A stretch of DNA of 64,000 nucleotides, taken from the NCBI GenBank assembly GCA_021234535.1, contig CM037835.1, forward strand, positions 7,254,001 to 7,318,000, written 5' to 3'. This document shows positions 28,901-41,880 of the stretch, in pieces. The stretch is from Stichopus chloronotus (taxonomy: Eukaryota > Echinodermata > Holothuroidea > Aspidochirotida > Stichopodidae). The position numbers were made by a program, and so were the translations under genes. The notes below the pieces were generated by a model that saw nothing but the letters and a program-made list of their open reading frames with translations, was not told where the DNA came from and searched no databases. Position 1 is the first letter of the stretch. Every line of letters starts with the position of its first letter.

Positions 28901-30700
28901 TGATGGCTCAAAGAGATTTTTTCCTCCTACCCCCCCCCCCCCACACCCATCATATTAGTGATTCCGCGTAAAATTCTAAGAATTTCAAAAGATTTGTGAA
29001 ATGATGGCTCATCTTCAGTAGACTGAAATTCCGACGAACTTTCGGAGGTTAAAGCGTGATGGTTAAACCGACTAAAATATTGGAATGCAATGTTTTCAAG
29101 TGGCAGATCATTTTCACTATAGGCTTTAAGGATGGCTAAATAAATTGTGTATTCCATAACTCATCGACTTACATAACACGTCTTCATTCAGTTTAACCCT
29201 TGGAGTATGTAGCGTATAAAAGTCAATGTTGACCGTTTGCAAAGTGGCAACCCAACGCAAACGAGAAATCACGCTTCACTTGATATTGTAACTCATAATG
29301 CGAACGACAAGTTCAAAGGGAGCCCTTTGGAACTATTTCCCATTTCGTTTCCGGATGATGTGAGGTCATAACGATGTCAAACATAGGTGGGCATTGCCTC
29401 TAAGTTTAATATGTCGCTGTTAATTCTACGATGTATTAAAAGTCATCTTTTACTTATCCATTATTTTTGGGGGGTATGCTATACTGACATCGTAAACGTG
29501 ACTTCAAGGCCGAGCAACATTTTTGGAATCATTATTTTTATAGGCTAAGTTATGTCTCACATTAAGCAGTTGCATACACACATCCAGGGCTTTCTTTTTG
29601 CTGGTGTGAAATATATAGCCCAGTGGTTTGGTTTTCCTGTCAATATTTCTTTGAACATTTGTTATAGTTGGTCAAAGGAATCCGCGGCATGTAGCCCCGA
29701 CAATCCATTACTGCAAGCTGAAGTCTGAAGACTTCTGACAGCTTTTGATCATCGTTATCCCCGTGAAGTATACTGCATAGACAGAACACCGAAGATAATA
29801 ATAGTTCCCCAGCATGACCCCCAACCAATGTCTGATCAGTGTGCTGTTAGCCCATCCCTAAGGACTGGCATCGGAAGGTGCGTTCTTCTTAAGGGTGTAA
29901 GAATATTATAACACATTTTAAAGTAGACAATATTCATATTATTGTATTTCCTTCTCTGGTGAATATTAAATTACTTGAATCACCACCACTTTCTCTCCTC
30001 GCCTGGAATAAGTTTTCTATTTGTAGTTAAGTCACTATCACTTATACATGGTAGCTGACATGCAAAGTGGTGACGAACGCGACTTGACCCCCCCCCCCTC
30101 CCCGACATACTCCTACACCCGAAAAAATGCACCCGCGGTGCCATTGATCATAGTGACTGTTTCTCGTGGATATAGAAAGGGCAGGGTTTCTGATTGCGAG
30201 AATCGCTCATAAACTTTGTCAAGTATGCTAAAGTTACATCGACAAACACAGTTGCAAGCCTACGTGGTTTTCGAATGAACAGTCTAGCTATACACAAGAC
30301 GAAACAAGTCAGCCAGTAACATTCCTTATAAGTCAGTCTAAAATGCCGACACAAGAAAAGTATGAAAATTATTTCAAGTCGTGTATCCACGTTTAACACC
30401 ACCCCCCCCCCCCCCTCTAATGCCATATGGAAAGGGTGGTCATCCTGCTGTCTGTATGCTTAATGCAGCTAACGTAGAGGTGCCCTTAGTCTCCCTTTGA
30501 ACCGAAGCAAAAAAGAAGAGAATAAGAAAAACATACGAAAGGGAAAAAGTAATAAATACATTAACAACATAACAACAAATACATTGACAACTGGTATACC
30601 GACAAACGACCATCCACTAATTTCGAGGTTGGTAAGTTGGCAGGCTGTATGGCATATTCCTTGGTGGGTCATAGCCTGGTTTGTGAAGCCTTAAAGTTGT
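28900..30700. other. Non-coding stretch with C-runs
   Basis: C-runs lie at 28930-28942, 30088-30098 and 30402-30415, each followed by T. No gene, RNA or recognisable element end is seen. Confidence 0.5.
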
Positions 30701-30741
30701 ACTGGACAAACTGAATCCGCTCCGCTGGGAGTGAGGCCCTT

Positions 30742-30765
30742 TGGTTCAAAGGTTGTCCACCCCTG
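30742..30765 (-). mobile_element. hAT-like element terminus
   Basis: Read on the minus strand this is CAGGGGTGGACAACCTTTG, the type of terminus found on many hAT DNA transposons (CAGGGGTGG...). The other end was not found, so it may be a solo or truncated end. Confidence 0.4.
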
Positions 30766-30769
30766 GTAT

Positions 30770-33700
30770 AGTGTTTCTTATCAAACAAAAGTCAAGAAGT
30801 TTTAGAACTGCCCCAGTGTACATTTTTACTCTCAAATTCTGATGTAAACTAACTACGTTGTCCTCTGGTCTTGAAATCACTCCGACGTATTTAAATTATT
30901 TCGTAACTCATGTTGCATATTATATGAGCTGTATGACTTAACACTATGACAACAGTTTGTTTCCCTTCTAGCTACTATGCAGTTGCGTGTTTTTCAAATT
31001 TCAGGGTGTGAAATCTACACCTAAAGTTTTCTACCGTAAGTTTTCAGTAAACCCCTAGTTGCCTGGTAAACTTTGTAGCGAGGCACATGAAGCAATCGTG
31101 TTTTTCTTGTTCTGCGTAATTAATATGGGATGAGGCGTCTCATCAAATTACCTGACGAGGGATTATTCACCACATCACAAAAACCAATTCATTCACAAAC
31201 ATTTTATCAGACGTTTTTAATCTAAGACCTGACAGGGTCGATTGAAACTGCCTTCTAATTTGTGCCAGCATTGGCGTAAATGTAAATTGCTACTTTCATC
31301 ATGGAACTAAACCATTTGTTTATCTCTTCCAATTTCTGTTAGTTTGTATTTATTTTGTTTTTCATTCTTATATCTTTAGTTTGAATGTTCAGAACGCAGA
31401 ACCTCTACCTCATCGGTTGAGAATTTGCTTCAAAAGTTTGGCCAGGTTTGCTGTAACGTGCACAACGTATGCGCCGACAGCAATTTTAGCGCTCTGCTTT
31501 CATGTTGTTTACACACGCATTTCTCATGAAATATTCATAGAAAGAACCTCCTGTATAGAAAGTTACAAGTACTATGTATCTTCGATAGCTTCACCTTTTG
31601 AAATAGCACCACTGGACTTTTGCTTTTAACAGTAAACATTGGTCTGCCTAAATGGGTCAAATTGGAAGACATTTTAGCCTATGCTGATATGAATATATAA
31701 CTAAGTCAATTACCTCGTCCTTTGTGTACACATTGTTAAGAACTCTTAACTCTGAACTCAAGAACAGTTTACAAACCCGATAATTGTTTCAAGATCGTAC
31801 GCATGCTCATACTGTAGGGATGTAACACATGTTTGTCCGCATCAATTGTATATGTTATCATTGATATGTGCATACATCCTCTATAGCAACTCCCTGTTTC
31901 GCATGTATAATCGCATTTCTTCTGTGTTGTGGAAAATGTGCACTGTATTTTGATAAAGAAAACAGATTTTCCCAGAGGTACAACTCTTTTACATTGGCTC
32001 ATAAAATCAAAGTTTCACTTAATTCTGAAATGGAAGATGACTTGATACATCGAAGGAGATATATTTGATACTCATGGGATATCCCACGCTGTGTGTTAAT
32101 GACTATAATCAATTAATCGTTACTTGTGATGATCAGGTAATGTATACATTGAAGCAACAGAACATGTGCAGATCGACTCTCCAAGAAGGACAGGTACATG
32201 AATGGTTGGTCAGAAATTAACAATTACCATCGGGTATGTGATGGAATATTCTTGAATGAAAGTTAAAAGCAATTTTACAGGCAACATGCATCAATAACCG
32301 TCATTTGTCAACTGTCATTTTCGTTTTTCTGTTCTTTGCTTCAGGTTGACGGCAGAGTTCATGGGTCTTGGTCTAGGACTTTACTAGTAATGAATAAATA
32401 TCGTCAGTGGTGTTTGCAGGCCTCCGTATAGATGAAAGATGCTCAACTCTGCACATTAATGTAATAAGTTACAGTTCGTGTTTTTGCCTTTCAAGAAACT
32501 CTTCAAGAAGGCAAGCCCGGTTATACCAATTTATTGATTAAATCTGATCATCTGTTGGATTGTGGAGTCGCCGTTGTTGATGGGTGCTGAAGTTTGAATT
32601 CTACCCGTTCCAGTAAGTGATGCAAAGTTGATGAAAAGTGAACCCAATGCCTCTCCCCATTACTGCACCAGATTTTCGTAAAAACTCTTCATTAATCTGT
32701 TCAACTTCGTCGGACTGTCATATTGTTGATGCCGAAGATTTCATCAACATTGCCGTCATAGTCTGTCTGGATTGACATCAGGACCAGCAAAGGCCTCGCG
32801 AAGTGAATTTCGTTTGCAGTGTTTCTAGCCTTTCTTTACACAGACTCTTCCGGCTTTCAACTTAGAGACGGACATACGACCCACCACACCCGCCGAAGAT
32901 ATTGCTCCTCCCACAAACATACACATGAATACACACACATACTGATACCTTGCCAAATGTAATAAACTATTCCTTCGGGTATGTTTTTTTAATGAGGTTT
33001 TTGAATTTATCTCGGGGATTTAAGGATGTAATCTGTTCCTTGCCATGAGTTTTAAGTTGGTTAGGCAGGTATATGATTTAGTGACGGAAGATACTAATAT
33101 TTTCTAGACGGTTGTAGTAGCACTTGCCAGTTTATTTATTTATTCAGTATTGAGACATAACACTGATCACTCACTCAAATAGCATGATCTTCTGAAATAA
33201 ACCGGCCTCCACGAAATAGACTGTATATTACTCATTCAGATATACTCTAATAACTCCAAAATTACCTTTAACTTAAGCAAAGTTGACATCAAAGTTTAAT
33301 CAGTCATTTGACTACCACAGTCCTAAGTCCTTAGATGAATGAAAATTCATGGGATTCGATATCATATCAGTACCCAGACGATCTTGGCTTTAATATAATT
33401 GTCATGGTAACATGGTACCATTTTTATGGTACTGGATACATCCAGGAATAGAGCAAACGAATAAACTGATAATATATTAATTCATTTTAAGTGAACTGAT
33501 TTTTCTTTTCAAGTACGTAAGTTTGCTTTTTTAAAATCATCAATAAAAACTTTGTAAATGTTCATGAAATGAGATTGTAGTGACGTCGTTGCTTGTGCAT
33601 ATACAGCGCCCTCTTCATCTTGCGCCGAAGGTAGAGTTGGAGGAGCTATGGTGTGTGTTTTAGAGACAGCTGCCGGCGAGTAGTGTTGTATAGAACAAAT

Positions 33701-35480
33701 GTTTTCTTTTCTTTCTTTTTTGTATCACTTTTAATATATAGTCATTCCAAGTGGCAATAATCTAGTGACGACACTGTTGGCGGAAACTTCACAGAATTGC
33801 TTGAATATATACATCAGATATTGTTTTAAATAGGCCTATGCTGCACACAGGTGGCATGTTATATTCCCTACACAGCTACTGATTTTTTTTGTGTTTTTGT
33901 TATTGCTTACTTCTTTGTTTACAAAATATGGGCCAATATTATAAATTATATTTTCGAGAAATACTCATTTCTGTTTCTGATGATATTCGTGATTAGTTTC
34001 ATAGTTTAAGAGAACGAAGTTTGACTGATACATATAATGATGGAGATTGTTTGTTGAATATAGCCTATCACGTGATGAAGTTCCCGCCAACAGTCTCACA
34101 GACTAATAAGCTTAGGCCTATAGCCTAACACTGAAAACTGTAGCTTAGATTAAAATGGTTTGTAGACGTAGTTTTTCTATATACAGATATATATATAAAT
34201 ATACATAGGCGTCTCTATGCACTTTCATTGTATCAAAAAACAAGCAATGGTACAAATCGGGGACATTTGAGTTTGTTTTGCTTAAACTCCATTTTTGTTT
34301 TGACGTCATTATTATGGTCGTTGAATTGGTGTGCTATTCTGAAATGTAAAAAGATTTATATGATATTTCATTTTACTTATGATGAAATGATGCATTTGTA
34401 TGTTTATTATAGTGAGTAAAAGTTTGGTTCAATTCCGCCCAGGAAGTAAGTAGACAACAATGGCTGAACGCTAAAGCTATTAAAACCAAAGAAATGTTGT
34501 ATCGTTTAGATTTACACTTTATCATCAACATACGTAAACATATACTGGCACATATGGCATTTTAGTACGTAGAGCAATTTTTCACAAAAAAGTATTAATT
34601 TGTTTTTCGTGCATATATATATATATTACTATATCTTCAGAGTTCTCTTGTTTATTTGTTTGTTTATTTGTTTGTCGTTATCTTAATTTTTTTCGTGTTT
34701 GCCAACGTATTCAAGAAAACGAAAATAAGGTATAAGTTTTTCGTACTCAGTTTGAAATAATATTTTGTTTTGCTTCAGTGTTCCTTTGTACGCGCCTTCT
34801 ATATAGACCACTCAACTATGAGTACTTAATATCTGTTCGTGTTTTCCCTGTGAGCCAAAATCCCTGTGATTTACTTAATCTCTGTTTTTCATTTTTTTTT
34901 TTTTTTTTGCCTGCAATGTTTTTAATTCATCAGTCTTGACATATATTTTCCAATACCGCCAGCTGATCGAGAGTTATACAACCATATTAAATTGAATAAC
35001 ATGATAAACTAGAGAGAGAATAAAAAGAAAAGAAAAAGGGGGGGGGGGAAGACACATTGGAGACCGGGTAAATCAGTATAATCACATCATGAAAGAGATC
35101 AATATTTCTTTTGGAAATTTGTCATATGTTTGGTATGATTTAGATTTGTTTCTGGGGACCAATTCTTTATTTTCCTTTTTTTTATTTTTGTTTTTCCTTT
35201 TCTTTTGTGACTTCGTAGACTTATTTATATTTTATGACATATTGTAATCGTCCTACACCAGCTAGCCAAGCAGCACACTCGTTTGTTTCTTGTTTGCTGT
35301 GAAGAGTTTTCATTTAGCAATAATTTTTTCATTTCTAAACATTTCTTCAAGAATGCCCCCCAAAAAATGTTTTTGGAACTGAATTAGTGGGGAACGTTCA
35401 CGTTTCTCTCCAGCATATAAATGCATTGAGTTTTGTTGTTTAAGGATAGAAGGACACTCAGATTAAGCAAGTTGGTAAAG
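30770..35480. other. Non-coding stretch, no gene recognised
   Basis: ORFs here (for example 31381-31629 and 31868-32068) are short, lack domains and do not join through plausible splice sites. TA microsatellites occur near 34185 and 34614, a T-run at 34890 and a G-run at 35038-35048. Confidence 0.5.
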
Positions 35481-35749
35481 CGCAGGCGCGGACTCAGGTG
35501 TGGCAACCCCCCCCCCCCCTCCCATTCTTCGATGACCAGCGATCTTTTTTTTTACCAAAACGAGCAAAACGATATGGGAAATATGCTTCCCAGATGCTGG
35601 GAAATCGCATCTAAGCACATCTAGAATTCAAATTTTCTTGGGCCGACATGGCTTCGCTCCTTCGGCGTTCACTCGTCGGCCTTCGCTCAACGGTGCCCCC
35701 CCCCCCCTGCGCCCCCACTTTCTCAAGATCCTGGATTCGCGCCTGAGGT
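35480..35749. mobile_element. MITE-like element with inverted ends and two C-runs
   Basis: The left end GCGCAGGCGCGGACTCAGG (35480-35498) is an imperfect inverted copy of the right end CCTGGATTCGCGCCTGAG (35730-35747). C-runs at 35507-35519 and 35696-35707 sit just inside each end. It is about 270 bp, with no transposase. The interior 'GGCCGACATGGCTTCG' / 'CGTCGGCC' is also partly self-complementary. Confidence 0.55.
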
Positions 35750-38700
35750 ATGTTAAGGAAAAGGACTCATGTTCGATCTACAAACAGATCACACTTATCA
35801 AATGTTCAAATATTTAGTCCATGATAGTTCCATATACGTATGTAGGCGTTAACAACTACGCGTCTCGAGTGCAGGCTACAGTCACAAGAGTCCGTTTGAA
35901 GTTGTGAGTTACTACTCCACAGATTTATACAGAAGTGACTCGATGTTTATTGTGTTACAACAAATTCGGAATCGAAAGGTAAAGCTAAAATCAAGAGCCG
36001 ATACAATTGCCATTTAATGACTGTGACAGTTATGCAAAGAGAGGCCGAATAAATACTTTAAGAAATTTTGTCAAAATCATCAATTTGAATAAGTTAAATC
36101 AAGACAATATATGCGCAAACATTGTTAACATATGTAGAGGCTATTTTTTTTTAAGATGGTCATTTATTTTATGTAATTTTTATAATTAAATAATTAATTC
36201 AACAAATTCTATTAGCCATACCGATCTAATACTGTCAAGGGTTTTGCTGCGGATTACTCCTGTGACAGTTTTCATAACTGTTAGTGCTGTGCATTCGTAG
36301 GTCTAGAGAATATAGAATTACATCGCAGCTGTACATGCACATCATCAAACATGGCATTAATTAACTGGTTGATTAATTAATTAATGGTTAATTGCACCTG
36401 TTGCTAACAGCTTGTATTGCACATTTCTTTAACTGTCATCTTTCTTGATGCGTGTTACAGCTGTCACGTGACATGGCCGTAAGTATGACTGTCAGTATGA
36501 TACCGTACATGTTGTGATGACAGTGATGCCCCAGACAGGCATTGCCATTGGGTTTATCCTTCGATAGCTGTGTGTGACGTTTCAGTTGACAAAGTGACAT
36601 TCAATCATCGAAATATCAACTAACCTTTAAATCGTTGGTTTTTTTTATACGCTGATGTTGCCAAAAGCAGTGATCAGTTTACGTCTAGAAGCATGAGAAA
36701 TTGCGCCCAAGTCAGAGAAAGAACAGTTTGTGTCGGTTGCCCTACCAACCGTTGGGAAAGTGGCTAAAGACTGGGGATACGCTTTCGTCCGTCTGGTGGG
36801 GATGTTTAATGGCGATCCCTGGAACAGGTGTGCGTTTGCATTGCGATTGTCTGGTCTTACCCGGCCTCGTTAGCCTCTGGAGAGTTATCGAAAAAGTAGT
36901 CAAATCTCACCCGTGTTCATTAACGATCAACATGGTGTGAGGTCCTTGATGAGCTCATATGATCTTATTGATCACCAAATTTTCTTTAGGCCAAAAAGGA
37001 AGGCTCAAACTTGACTACCCCACGATTCAACTCACCCAAATATGGTGCAAGGTCGGAGAAGAGCTAGAGGAACTTGAGGCCCTTCGTTAGATTGATTTCC
37101 GCAATGTAGTAGATTGACCGCATTCACCCATGCAGTCACATCTTTCCCCATTGGCTAATTCTGAGAAGTTCTATTCAAAATTTTCATCTTTGACAGTTTG
37201 GAGGAACCAAACGGAGGGACCTTGACAAGTTTGACGGAGAGCATCAAATATATTCCTCGGCCTTTTTTTGTAAAAGGGGGGTGGCATGCGGTGGGACTCG
37301 TGACTGTCGGAAAGACAGCAAAATTTCCTTCACACACAGGACCCTTCAATTTGTCTATTGAATTTTGTCGCCATCACAACAAATGCTGTAGGGCGAAGCT
37401 GCTCGATCGGAATGTCTGCTCCATCCATTCATTTCTATGTTGATCGCGAAAATACAGATCCACCTTTTTAGAAGAAATGGACCTCTGAAATAAAGTGCAG
37501 GTCATTCAATTAAGAGAAAGTGACGGGTAAAGTATGGATCGTTGACAGAAATTAGAATCACTGAAACTAAAAACTGGTAAATAGCGAGCATCAGTTATAC
37601 CGCAGATTTCCGCGGTCATACCACAGTCAGGATCACGTTTAAGTTACGTGGGTTCGAGTTTCATCGTCTGTTAACATGTGGCATATTATTTAAACCGCAC
37701 GAATTATTTTATGCGAAGCATGCTCAAGTGAATGAATGTCATTTCGAGATACAGAAATTATGGAACGAATATGGATTTTGGCATGCCTTTATCTGTAGGT
37801 ATGGTGAGTAAGGGTAATAAAGTTTGTATTATTGTTCGTTTTGGTTGAAAGTACCTTTTTTTTCTTCTACTTTTTTTTTTTTTTTTTTTTGCAGTGATAT
37901 GTCAAATTCAGTTTATTTCTTACTTCGATTTCTATTTGTCGATCTGGATTTCTATTTTAACGAAAATATGTTTTACGTAGAGATCATGGTGCTCATTACG
38001 GTATTATTGATATAAAAGAAAAATATAAGTGGTTTGAAAAATAAGTTTAATATTGTCATAATTATTGGTGTATGATGTACTGGTATCGTATATATTCAGC
38101 GATCACATTTCCTGGTAGTTTCGAGACTCAGTAAACTCCTGAACCTTCCCCCAGGGACGCAATTTTGCAAACAAGCAAACAAGAACGTGGCCCATACTTT
38201 TACATAGTGCACGACTTAGCACATCAAATACGAAGTATTGCAACAACACAAACAGCTACATGAAATATGTATTTAAAATCCTGTAAAAATTCAAAACATA
38301 ATTCAAATTATGTAAGGTTATGAATTTTCCAGCCAAGAAAATGCTGGACAACACCATTTCGTGGCCCTTATTTGCTGAGTTTTGTCAGGAAGATTCACGT
38401 CGATCTAGGGAGTATTTCTAGATTTTTTTCTGGTACACTCAGCTCCAACCGATGCCGATGTTCCCCTTAGGTAGTCTTCTTACATTTCTCAGTTCAACTC
38501 TAATCGAAAATTTTTGGTGCACCAATGCAATAGAGGCCAACTGCATTTCCGTATCACACGGTACCACACTCGTTGATGCCCCCCCCCCCCCCCCTCATTC
38601 ATGTCCCAGGCCCAGTAAGAAAAAGATCTAGCCCGGAATCTGGCTGCACCTGTCGAGTCTCTTGACCCCCTTCAATCAATCCCTGTGACTCCACTGCCCA

Positions 38701-38940
38701 ATGAAAAAAGTACATGGGGAACTAAAGCTAATTATGTTCGTCACCCAAATATTTGCCAAGTACTCCAAGAATATATGAAAGAGGATGCATAACTTACATT
38801 CATTCTTGTTTCATCTTAACTCATCTGATATGAATTACTATTTTTCACAGATTTTCTTTTGTTCTCATCAATTGAGAAAATTTGCAGACATGAGATCCCT
38901 ATTTCAAGACTGTGCATTTGCAGCTAGGATCACACAGGAA
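35750..38940. other. Non-coding stretch
   Basis: No gene is recognised. It includes a TTAATTAA-rich palindromic patch (about 36356-36392), a T-run at 37870 and a 16-nt C-run at 38579-38594. ORFs at 36701-36940 and 37198-37443 have no domain and are judged chance. Confidence 0.5.
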
Positions 38941-39425
38941 GTGCCGTTTCCGGCCATCTGTGGAGTTTGAATAGCCAAAGCTTTTCTTTTACGCTCCGCG
39001 GCAACTGATGATGGCGCTCCGTTTAGTGTAAAGTTGGTATCTCAAAAAAACCATGTATTTGTGTCCCCAGAAAGTCCTCTTGAATAAAATTTGTTGTGCC
39101 GGAAACATCATTTATCAATCTGGCAAGTGTTAATTTTTGTCACAAATTTTCTCGTGAGCTATACGCGCCAACTGATGGTGTCGCTCTGCTTGTGACGCTA
39201 TTTTCTTAATCAATTAGTTTTTGCCTCTATGAAAGTCCTCTGAAATGAAATGTGTTCCTCGGATCCCCGGACTCTTTGCCCCAAGACTTCAAACTGTAGG
39301 CTCCTTCGATTAGTCCATCATTCAAGTTTAGAACACCCAGGATGTGCCGTTTCCGGCCATCTGGGGAGTTTTTCTGGTAACACCCCTCGCCAACCAATGG
39401 TGACGCTCCGCTTATAGATAATCAA
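38941..39425. repeat. Degenerate repeat cluster with CCGTTTCCGGCCATCTG
   Basis: The word GTGCCGTTTCCGGCCATCTG begins at 38941 and recurs at about 39344. CCAACTGATGGTG(T/G)CGCTC-type words recur near 39003, 39169 and 39390, and GAAAGTCCTCT(T)GAA near 39070 and 39229. These give two to three diverged units. The family is unknown. Confidence 0.65.
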
Positions 39426-39699
39426 CCCTCTACCATACAATGTCTTTCAAGAGCAGTGAGTATTTTCTACTACACAGCGCCGATTTATGACAATTATAAG
39501 AGAGGCACATGACCGTGATAAAACGTACATTACACCCACATTTCAATGTAAGGTACCTGGGTCCTGGCATAAAGTTTAATTGAGATATGCGTCACAAATT
39601 TTACAAGAAAGCTCCTCAAAATTCTGTCCTTTGTACAGTAAGCCAGTCAGAACTAAAAAAGTAAACTGGTGGAATTTACCTGAAGAAGTTAGTGTGCTG

Positions 39700-39870
39700 A
39701 GGTCGAACTCGTAGTGAGAGTGAATTTTACTCACCCGAATGGAGTGAAGTTTCGCCATGACCCCAAATGGAGCGATGTTTCATACTCATTGAAAGAAATA
39801 TTGCCCTTTTGGAGTGAATTTCACTCCATGCCGAGTTAAAATTTACTACGAGTGAGTCCTAAGCTCACTC
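39700..39870. repeat. Short inverted repeat with TGGAGTGAA words
   Basis: The left arm GGTCGAACTCGTAGTGA (39701) is partly complementary to the right arm TTACTACGAGTGAGTCC (39844). Between them, (T)GGAG(T/C)GA words recur at about 39739, 39768 and 39814. It may be a small palindromic element. Confidence 0.45.
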
Positions 39871-40084
39871 ATTTTAAAATGATTTTCACACTTTTGTTTT
39901 TAGAGTGAAGGTTGCTGATTCTTAAGAACAGTAAAGGCGTTACGTGTACAATAAATAGAAATGAAATATCATTCAATTTGCATGAAGATGGTCAAGCAGT
40001 AGAAATATTCTGCCATTTTTTGAGGAAAGTTAGAACAATCGTGTGCACGCAGATGATATTTTCCGTATTTGTTTTTCCGAGTTT

Positions 40085-41485
40085 CGAATAGGTGTCCAGT
40101 TGGATGGACATTTTCTTATCACATCAAAAGTTCTCAGTGAAGTTCCAGCGTTCTGTTCTTGGTCCAGTTCTTTTCTTCATTTTAATAATAATAATAATTG
40201 ACAAACTTATAAAACGCCTTATCCAGTTAAAATATAAAAGCTCTAAGGATAGAGCTACAAACACAAAAAATTGAAATAGCGGTTAACAAAAACTTAACAC
40301 AATAAAAAACACAGAAGCTAAAATTACAAGAAATGCTACCTTAAAAACAAGACGGTAAGAAACCATTAAAAACATGATAAAGAAAACTTAAATATGTACC
40401 AAAGACACATGCTAAAAAAACATGCCAGAGTTAAAACCATAAGAGCAACAGGCACTGGGAAAAACCATAAAAACAGATGAAATAGACAAGACAAGTACCG
40501 GCTTAACTAAACGCAGCTTTAAAAAGTAAAGTTTTTATAAGTTTTTGAAAATCATGAATTGTGTTGGTAATTAGCTTTACTCCCTCAGGCAGTTGTTCCA
40601 AAATGTTGCAGCGCATCTATCGAACATATCGTCTATTTTCGTAGGTGGAGGTTCTAACTTTGGGAACAAAGTTTGACATTGATTTTCATCAATGACATTG
40701 GCTCAATCTCTTCTAGTGTTAGTATAAGCTTGCTGATGATACTAACTATAGAGTGATAGACGACTTGCATTATGCTTCTCTACTCCAAAAAGGTTTGAAT
40801 AAATTAGCTTCTCATTGGTCAAAGATATGGCATATGTCCTTAGACGTCAGATGCAAATTTCATTTTGGTGCAATAGCCCATTATTCCTTTACGAATGATG
40901 GTTGCCGCAATTTGGACAAATGTACCATGGAAAAGGATGTTGGTGTAGTGCGCATTTCTGGTGATTTGAAACCTCCTAAGCGGTGTGCAGCAGCTGCTGC
41001 AAGAACAGTTATGGTCCTTTGGGTTAATTAACAGAAACTTTTGTAGATTTAGTAAAGAGATTGTGCTAAATTTGTATAAACAATTGATTAGACCCCATCT
41101 TGATTATGCTGTTCAGGCCTGGTGTCCTTTTTATGAAAAGGATAAGATTCTCAGGCTCATGGAGTCCGTGCAAGGGCCACGTAGGCTAGGTTCGCCTTTT
41201 TCCTTATCTCAAAAGACTGAAGAAAAGTTGGACTTACCACAGGCGAAGTTAGACGGATGAGCCGTGACGTGATTCAAGTTTTTAAATTCCCCCTTTGGGA
41301 GTAGTGCACTACGCAATTGCAGCTTTTGGATTAAAGATTCGTACTTATTCCCATATTTGCTGCCATGCCTGGTAAAGAGCTGGTCATGTCTTTACGTAGA
41401 CTCAATATTAGGAAATTTATTTTCTCTCAACTTGTAGCAGTGAACTCATGAGTCAGGTTGTAAACTCCAGTTCTGTACACTGTTT
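40085..41485 (+). pseudogene. Decayed non-LTR retrotransposon (LINE), RT and C-terminal part
   Basis: Remnants of a reverse transcriptase read through several frames. A VP...RSVLGPVLF block (RT motif) lies at 40133-40177. FINDIG follows at 40684-40701, then the catalytic ADDT at about 40732-40743. The WSKIWHMSLDV and KDVGVV words continue to about 40950, YKQLIRPHLDYAVQAW lies at 41076-41123, and VIQVFKF is near 41267. VVNSSSVHCF at about 41458-41487 ends it. This is the order of a CR1/Jockey-like ORF2. Frameshifts, stops and an insertion at 40182-40677 show it is dead. Confidence 0.85.
40182..40677 (-). mobile_element. 5'-truncated LINE inserted in reverse inside the 40.1-41.5 kb LINE
   Basis: On the minus strand the insert begins with an ORF2 C-terminus: IDDMFDRCAATFWN, a one-base frameshift, then LPEGVKLITNTI and KLIKTLLFKAAFS, ending at a TAA (complement of 40503-40505). 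About 320 nt of 3' UTR follow, ending in an (ATT)n tail (40183-40199 on the + strand). The WN.LP...K..L..FLF..AF pattern is typical of LINE ORF2 ends. The host RT reads across the junction: FFI on the left, LIFINDI on the right. A CATT-like word flanks both sides as a possible short target duplication. Confidence 0.8.
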
Positions 41486-41493
41486 CAATGTTA

Positions 41494-41880
41494 AAGGGAA
41501 ATAAGGCGTTTGTTTTATAGAAAACAACCATATTTTTAAAACCAATGTTTGTGAACATAAAAATATAGATTATTGAAAGTAAGGAAGGACAGTAGCCCTC
41601 TTTTCAAGACTAGTTTCTCACAGATAGGAATTCAGTTTTTTGCTGCTCATCAATAATTTTTTTCACCCAAACTTTCAAAACTCAAAAGATGCATCTTCCG
41701 TTATTCATCACATGCATAATGTTTAAAGGAGATAAAGCTTTTGCAGACGTTTTTGATGAGACTGAATGGTTCAACAATGATAAAACCTATTTCAAGTTCA
41801 TTTGTGTGCTATGTTGGTATCATCTAAACGACCTATTTCAAATTTTGACAAGTTTTTCATTCAGATTCTGGTGCAATTCG
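41494..41880. repeat. Dispersed repeat family Z, copy 2
   Basis: It starts at TTAAAGGGAAATAA, exactly as copy 3 (about 49998), and aligns with copies 1 and 3. It abuts the end of the LINE remnant and ends less than 200 bp before the TEX9-like start codon. ORFs at 41689-42015 fall in this repeat and are not supported as genes. Confidence 0.75.

Noticed and set aside
36701..36940. 79-codon ORF rich in Leu and Trp
   Set aside because: No domain, no splice context and no start context beyond chance.
23682..38594. C-runs as binding sites for the neighbouring poly(C)-binding protein
   Set aside because: Proximity of genomic C-runs to a PCBP gene is no evidence of regulation; several belong to MITE-like elements.
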